Assembly (NCBI RefSeq): GCF_024198175.1
Contig: NZ_JAJVKV010000007.1
Span: 62,001 to 126,000, forward strand
DNA length: 64,000 nt
Origin: Pyxidicoccus xibeiensis
Lineage (GTDB): Bacteria; Myxococcota; Myxococcia; Myxococcales; Myxococcaceae
Direction of reading: 5' to 3'
Program-made: the position numbers and the translations under genes
Part shown: positions 61,456 through 64,000 of the stretch, piece by piece
Layout of the letters: the number at the start of each line of letters is the position of its first letter
Position numbering within the stretch: position 1 is the first letter of the stretch
The notes under the pieces: generated by a model
Databases searched by the model: none
Told to the model about the DNA's origin: nothing
The model's input: only the letters and a program-made list of their open reading frames with translations

Positions 61456-64000
61456 CTAGCCGCGGCGACCGCGGCGGCGCAGCCCCAGCAGCCCCAGCAG
61501 GGCCAGCCAGGACGTGGCCGGAGCCGCGCTGCAGCCACCTCCCGCGAAGGCGCGGGTGTCCGCCACCGTCCACGTGTACACGGCGGGAGATGCGTCCACA
61601 TTACCGGCGGAGTCGACGGAACGGACGCTGAGTGTGTGCTCTCCCGTCGAGACGTTGTAGGCGTCCTCACAGGGGGCATAGGGCCGGCCGTCGAGGCTGC
61701 ACTCGTATGTCACGCCGTCCTCGTTCGAGTCGTACCCGAACTCCGCGTCACCCTCCTCGGTGAGCGTGGGCGGGTTGCGGGAGAAGGACGTGTCGGGCGC
61801 CTGGGTGTCGATGGTGAAGGAGTCCGGGTTGGAGACCGGGCTCGTACCGCCCGCCGTGGTGGTCGTGGCGGTGATGGTGTGGGGGCCATCCGGGAGCGGC
61901 GTGGCCGGCACGCAGCTCCACGCGCCGGTGTCGCTGGCGGTGGTGGTGCAGAGCACCGTGCCACCCTCGCGCACCGTCACCGTGCCGCCCGGCACCGCCG
62001 TGCCGCTCAGGGTGGGCGTCGAGTCGGTCAGGACGGAGCCCGGCGTCGGGCCGGTGATGACCGGAGCGGCCGGCGGCAGGCCCGCCTCGGTGGTGCACGT
62101 GGCGCTGCAGCCGTCGCCCGCGGTGGTGTTGCCGTCGTCGCACTGCTCACCCGCTTCACGGGCCCCGTTGCCGCAAGCATTGGCGCTGGCGCAGGTGTCA
62201 CTGGTCGGGTTGCAGACGCCGCTCTCGCAGACGCCGGACGCCATGCACGGCTGGCCGTTCTCCCTCAGGCAGCGCGGCGAGCAGGTGTCCCCGCCCGTCA
62301 GGTTGCCGTCGTCGCACACCTCGGTGCCGGCCACGATGCCGTCACCGCAGGAGGTGCGGCAGACGCTGGGGGCGCCGCTGCACGCGTAGCCGCTCTCCAC
62401 GGCGCAGGTGCCGCCGCAGCCATCGCCGGCGGTGGTGTTGCCGTCGTCGCACACCTCACCGCTCTCCACGCTGCCGTTGCCGCAGGTGTTGAAGCACACG
62501 TTGCCGGGCGCGGGGCAGCGCCAGCCGGACTCCACCTGGCAGGTGCCGGAGCAGCCGTCACCCACGGCCGTGTTGCCGTCGTCGCACCGCTCGGCGCCCG
62601 CCATGATGCCGTCGCCGCAGAGGGTGACGCAGGCGCTGGGCGCACCCGAGCAGCTGTAGCCGGTCTCCACGCGGCAGCCCGACGAGCAGCCGTCACCCGC
62701 GGTGGTGTTGGCGTCGTCGCACGTCTCGTTCGCGTCCAGCGCGCCGTTGCCGCAGGACTGGGTGCACACGGAGGGCCCGGCCGCCGGGGTGCTGCAGGCA
62801 TAGCCCGGCTCGACGCGGCACTCGGTGCCGCAGCCGTCCAGCGGCTGCAGGTTGCCGTCATCGCACTGCTCGCCCGGGTTCATGGTGCCGTTGCCGCACG
62901 TCTCCACGCAGGCCTGGCCCGGGGTGGGGCACGCATAGCCCAGCTCCAGGGTGCAGGCGATGGAGCAGCCGTCGTTCTGGGAGGAGTTGCCGTCGTCACA
63001 CAGCTCGCCTGGGTTCAAGGTGCCGTTGCCGCACAGGGGGGCGCAGACGGACGGGGTACCGGCGCACTCATAGCCGCGCTCCACGCGGCACGCCCCGGAG
63101 CAGCCGTCCGAGTCGTTGCGGTTGCCGTCGTCACACAGCTCGCCGTCGTTGATGGTGCCGTTGTCGCACGTCTCCACGCAGGCCTGGCCCGGGGTGGGGC
63201 ACGCATAGCCACGCTCGACGCGGCAGCTCGCGTTGCAGCCGTCGTTCGCGGCGGTGTTGCCGTCGTCGCACTGCTCGCCCGGGTTCAGCGAGCCGTTGCC
63301 GCACGTCGCGGCGCAGGTGCTGGGAGTGCCCGTGCAGCCGTAGCCGGCCTCGATGCCGCAGCTCGCGCTGCAGCCGTCGTTCGCGGCGGTGTTGCCGTCG
63401 TCGCACTCCTCGCGCAGCGAGATGGCGCCGTCGCCACACCGGTCGTCGTACGCGTCCACGAAGAGGTAGCGGAAGGCGTTGGGCGGGGCGTTGGAGTTCT
63501 CGTTGCAGAGCTCGATGCGGTTGAGGCCCACGCGCCAGGCCTCGTTCGCGCCGAACTCCCGGAAGATGCTCTTCTGCCACGGCTGCCCGGCGGGCTCGCT
63601 GACGGTGACGGGCGTGGCCGTCACTCCGTTCACCCTCGCGCCAGCGAAGCTGTTGTCATTGAAGGTGGCCAGGCGCAGGCGGAACTGGGAGATGTTCGTC
63701 GTCGAGGGCACCATGAAGTCCTGGTACACGCAGGTCTCACCGCCCAGAGGACCCATGAAGCGCGCCGTCTGGATTTCCTGCGGCCAGTCATTGGCGGTGC
63801 GCGCTCCGGTGGCGGCGCCGGTGGTGGTGCCCGCGTAGAACCAGTGCGGGTCCGCCCCCGACTCCAGCCGGCGGTTGTTGTCGTCCACGCCCGTGTTGAA
63901 CACCGTCACGCCGGCCCGCACGCAGCGGCTCGGGGTGCCCGCGCAGGCGAAGCCGGACTCCACCTCGCACTGCCGGCTGCACCCGTCACCTTCGAAGCGG
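61456..64000 (-). CDS. DUF4215 Cys-rich repeat surface protein with MYXO-CTERM tail, 5' end outside the window
   Basis: At least 848 residues; the frame is open at the window edge and reads GDGCSRQCEVESGFAC, so the true start lies beyond. Following a jelly-roll-like region (MVPSTTNISQFRLRLATFND), ten DUF4215 units of the form CGNGxxxxGExCDDGNxxxxDGCSxxC are visible, then an Ig-like domain (PVITGPTPGSVLTDSTPTLSG) and a fibronectin/chitobiase-like stretch. The end is a MYXO-CTERM signal: FAGGGCSAAPATSWLALLGLLGLRRRGRRG split as GGGCS, helix, Arg cluster. That signal leads to lipid-type surface anchoring in myxobacteria. Many disulfides are expected. Likely a cell-surface adhesin or matrix protein. 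Confidence 0.9.
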   Translation of the reverse strand, partial: RFEGDGCSRQCEVESGFACAGTPSRCVRAGVTVFNTGVDDNNRRLESGADPHWFYAGTTTGAATGARTANDWPQEIQTARFMGPLGGETCVYQDFMVPSTTNISQFRLRLATFNDNSFAGARVNGVTATPVTVSEPAGQPWQKSIFREFGANEAWRVGLNRIELCNENSNAPPNAFRYLFVDAYDDRCGDGAISLREECDDGNTAANDGCSASCGIEAGYGCTGTPSTCAATCGNGSLNPGEQCDDGNTAANDGCNASCRVERGYACPTPGQACVETCDNGTINDGELCDDGNRNDSDGCSGACRVERGYECAGTPSVCAPLCGNGTLNPGELCDDGNSSQNDGCSIACTLELGYACPTPGQACVETCGNGTMNPGEQCDDGNLQPLDGCGTECRVEPGYACSTPAAGPSVCTQSCGNGALDANETCDDANTTAGDGCSSGCRVETGYSCSGAPSACVTLCGDGIMAGAERCDDGNTAVGDGCSGTCQVESGWRCPAPGNVCFNTCGNGSVESGEVCDDGNTTAGDGCGGTCAVESGYACSGAPSVCRTSCGDGIVAGTEVCDDGNLTGGDTCSPRCLRENGQPCMASGVCESGVCNPTSDTCASANACGNGAREAGEQCDDGNTTAGDGCSATCTTEAGLPPAAPVITGPTPGSVLTDSTPTLSGTAVPGGTVTVREGGTVLCTTTASDTGAWSCVPATPLPDGPHTITATTTTAGGTSPVSNPDSFTIDTQAPDTSFSRNPPTLTEEGDAEFGYDSNEDGVTYECSLDGRPYAPCEDAYNVSTGEHTLSVRSVDSAGNVDASPAVYTWTVADTRAFAGGGCSAAPATSWLALLGLLGLRRRGRRG

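Noticed and set aside
61456-64000. The regularly spaced repeats of this region as a CRISPR-like or satellite array
   Set aside because: The periodicity is that of in-frame Cys-rich protein units with diverged DNA, and no identical repeats with unique spacers are present.

Overview
The window comes from a myxobacterium, most likely in the Myxococcus/Corallococcus/Pyxidicoccus group. The evidence is very high GC with strong third-position bias, a MYXO-CTERM tail on a DUF4215 surface protein, Ser/Thr kinases next to a sigma-54 activator, a SitA-type lipoprotein toxin with its immunity gene, secreted chitinase and glucanase of predatory type, and many large lineage-specific proteins. No rRNA, tRNA, CRISPR array, insertion sequence or prophage was seen.

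Layout. 1-7.3 kb: a truncated unknown gene, a protein with three C-terminal WMxDF motifs, then a tight cassette of two von Willebrand A proteins with His/acid-rich tails and a P1B-type metal ATPase whose N-terminus is packed with His motifs. The remnant of a DUF4041/T5orf172 gene follows the ATPase stop. 7.6-10.2 kb: a TetR regulator behind a perfect 22-bp palindrome, running without a stop codon into a convergent unknown gene. 10.4-18.6 kb: serine dehydratase, a secreted triple-DUF4082 protein, an SRPBCC protein and a large-subunit catalase. 18.6-31.2 kb (minus strand): an AAA/PD-(D/E)XK protein behind a tail-anchored repeat protein, an alpha-2-macroglobulin/PbpC pair and a zinc-ribbon Ser/Thr kinase.

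31.2-39.3 kb looks like one functional island. A minus-strand operon (secreted PIG-L deacetylase, a 54-residue one-helix protein, a sodium:solute symporter) lies back to back with a plus-strand bshC-bshB-bshA operon. Every junction inside both operons is a 4-bp start/stop overlap. The second operon encodes the complete bacillithiol pathway; I infer that the first recovers extracellular thiol conjugates or their breakdown products.

39.3-54.9 kb: DUF2911 protein, small lipoprotein, an AAA ATPase with Arg in place of the Walker A Lys, an alpha/beta hydrolase, a Tox-REase-5 lipoprotein toxin with Imm52 immunity protein, a DUF1360 membrane protein, an RpoH-type sigma factor, chitinase, GH16 glucanase, CotH-type kinase, an SDR, an MFS exporter and a second, very compact candidate toxin/immunity pair. 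55-64 kb: a kinase-TPR protein with an FHA/AAA+ enhancer-binding protein, an MscS channel, an isolated 28-residue peptide gene with its own promoter, palindrome, ribosome site and terminator, and a DUF4215/MYXO-CTERM protein running off the window.

The best candidates for something undescribed are the stand-alone 28-residue peptide unit (60.87-61.14 kb), the VWA-VWA-metal ATPase cassette, and the bacillithiol operon coupled to the deacetylase/symporter operon.
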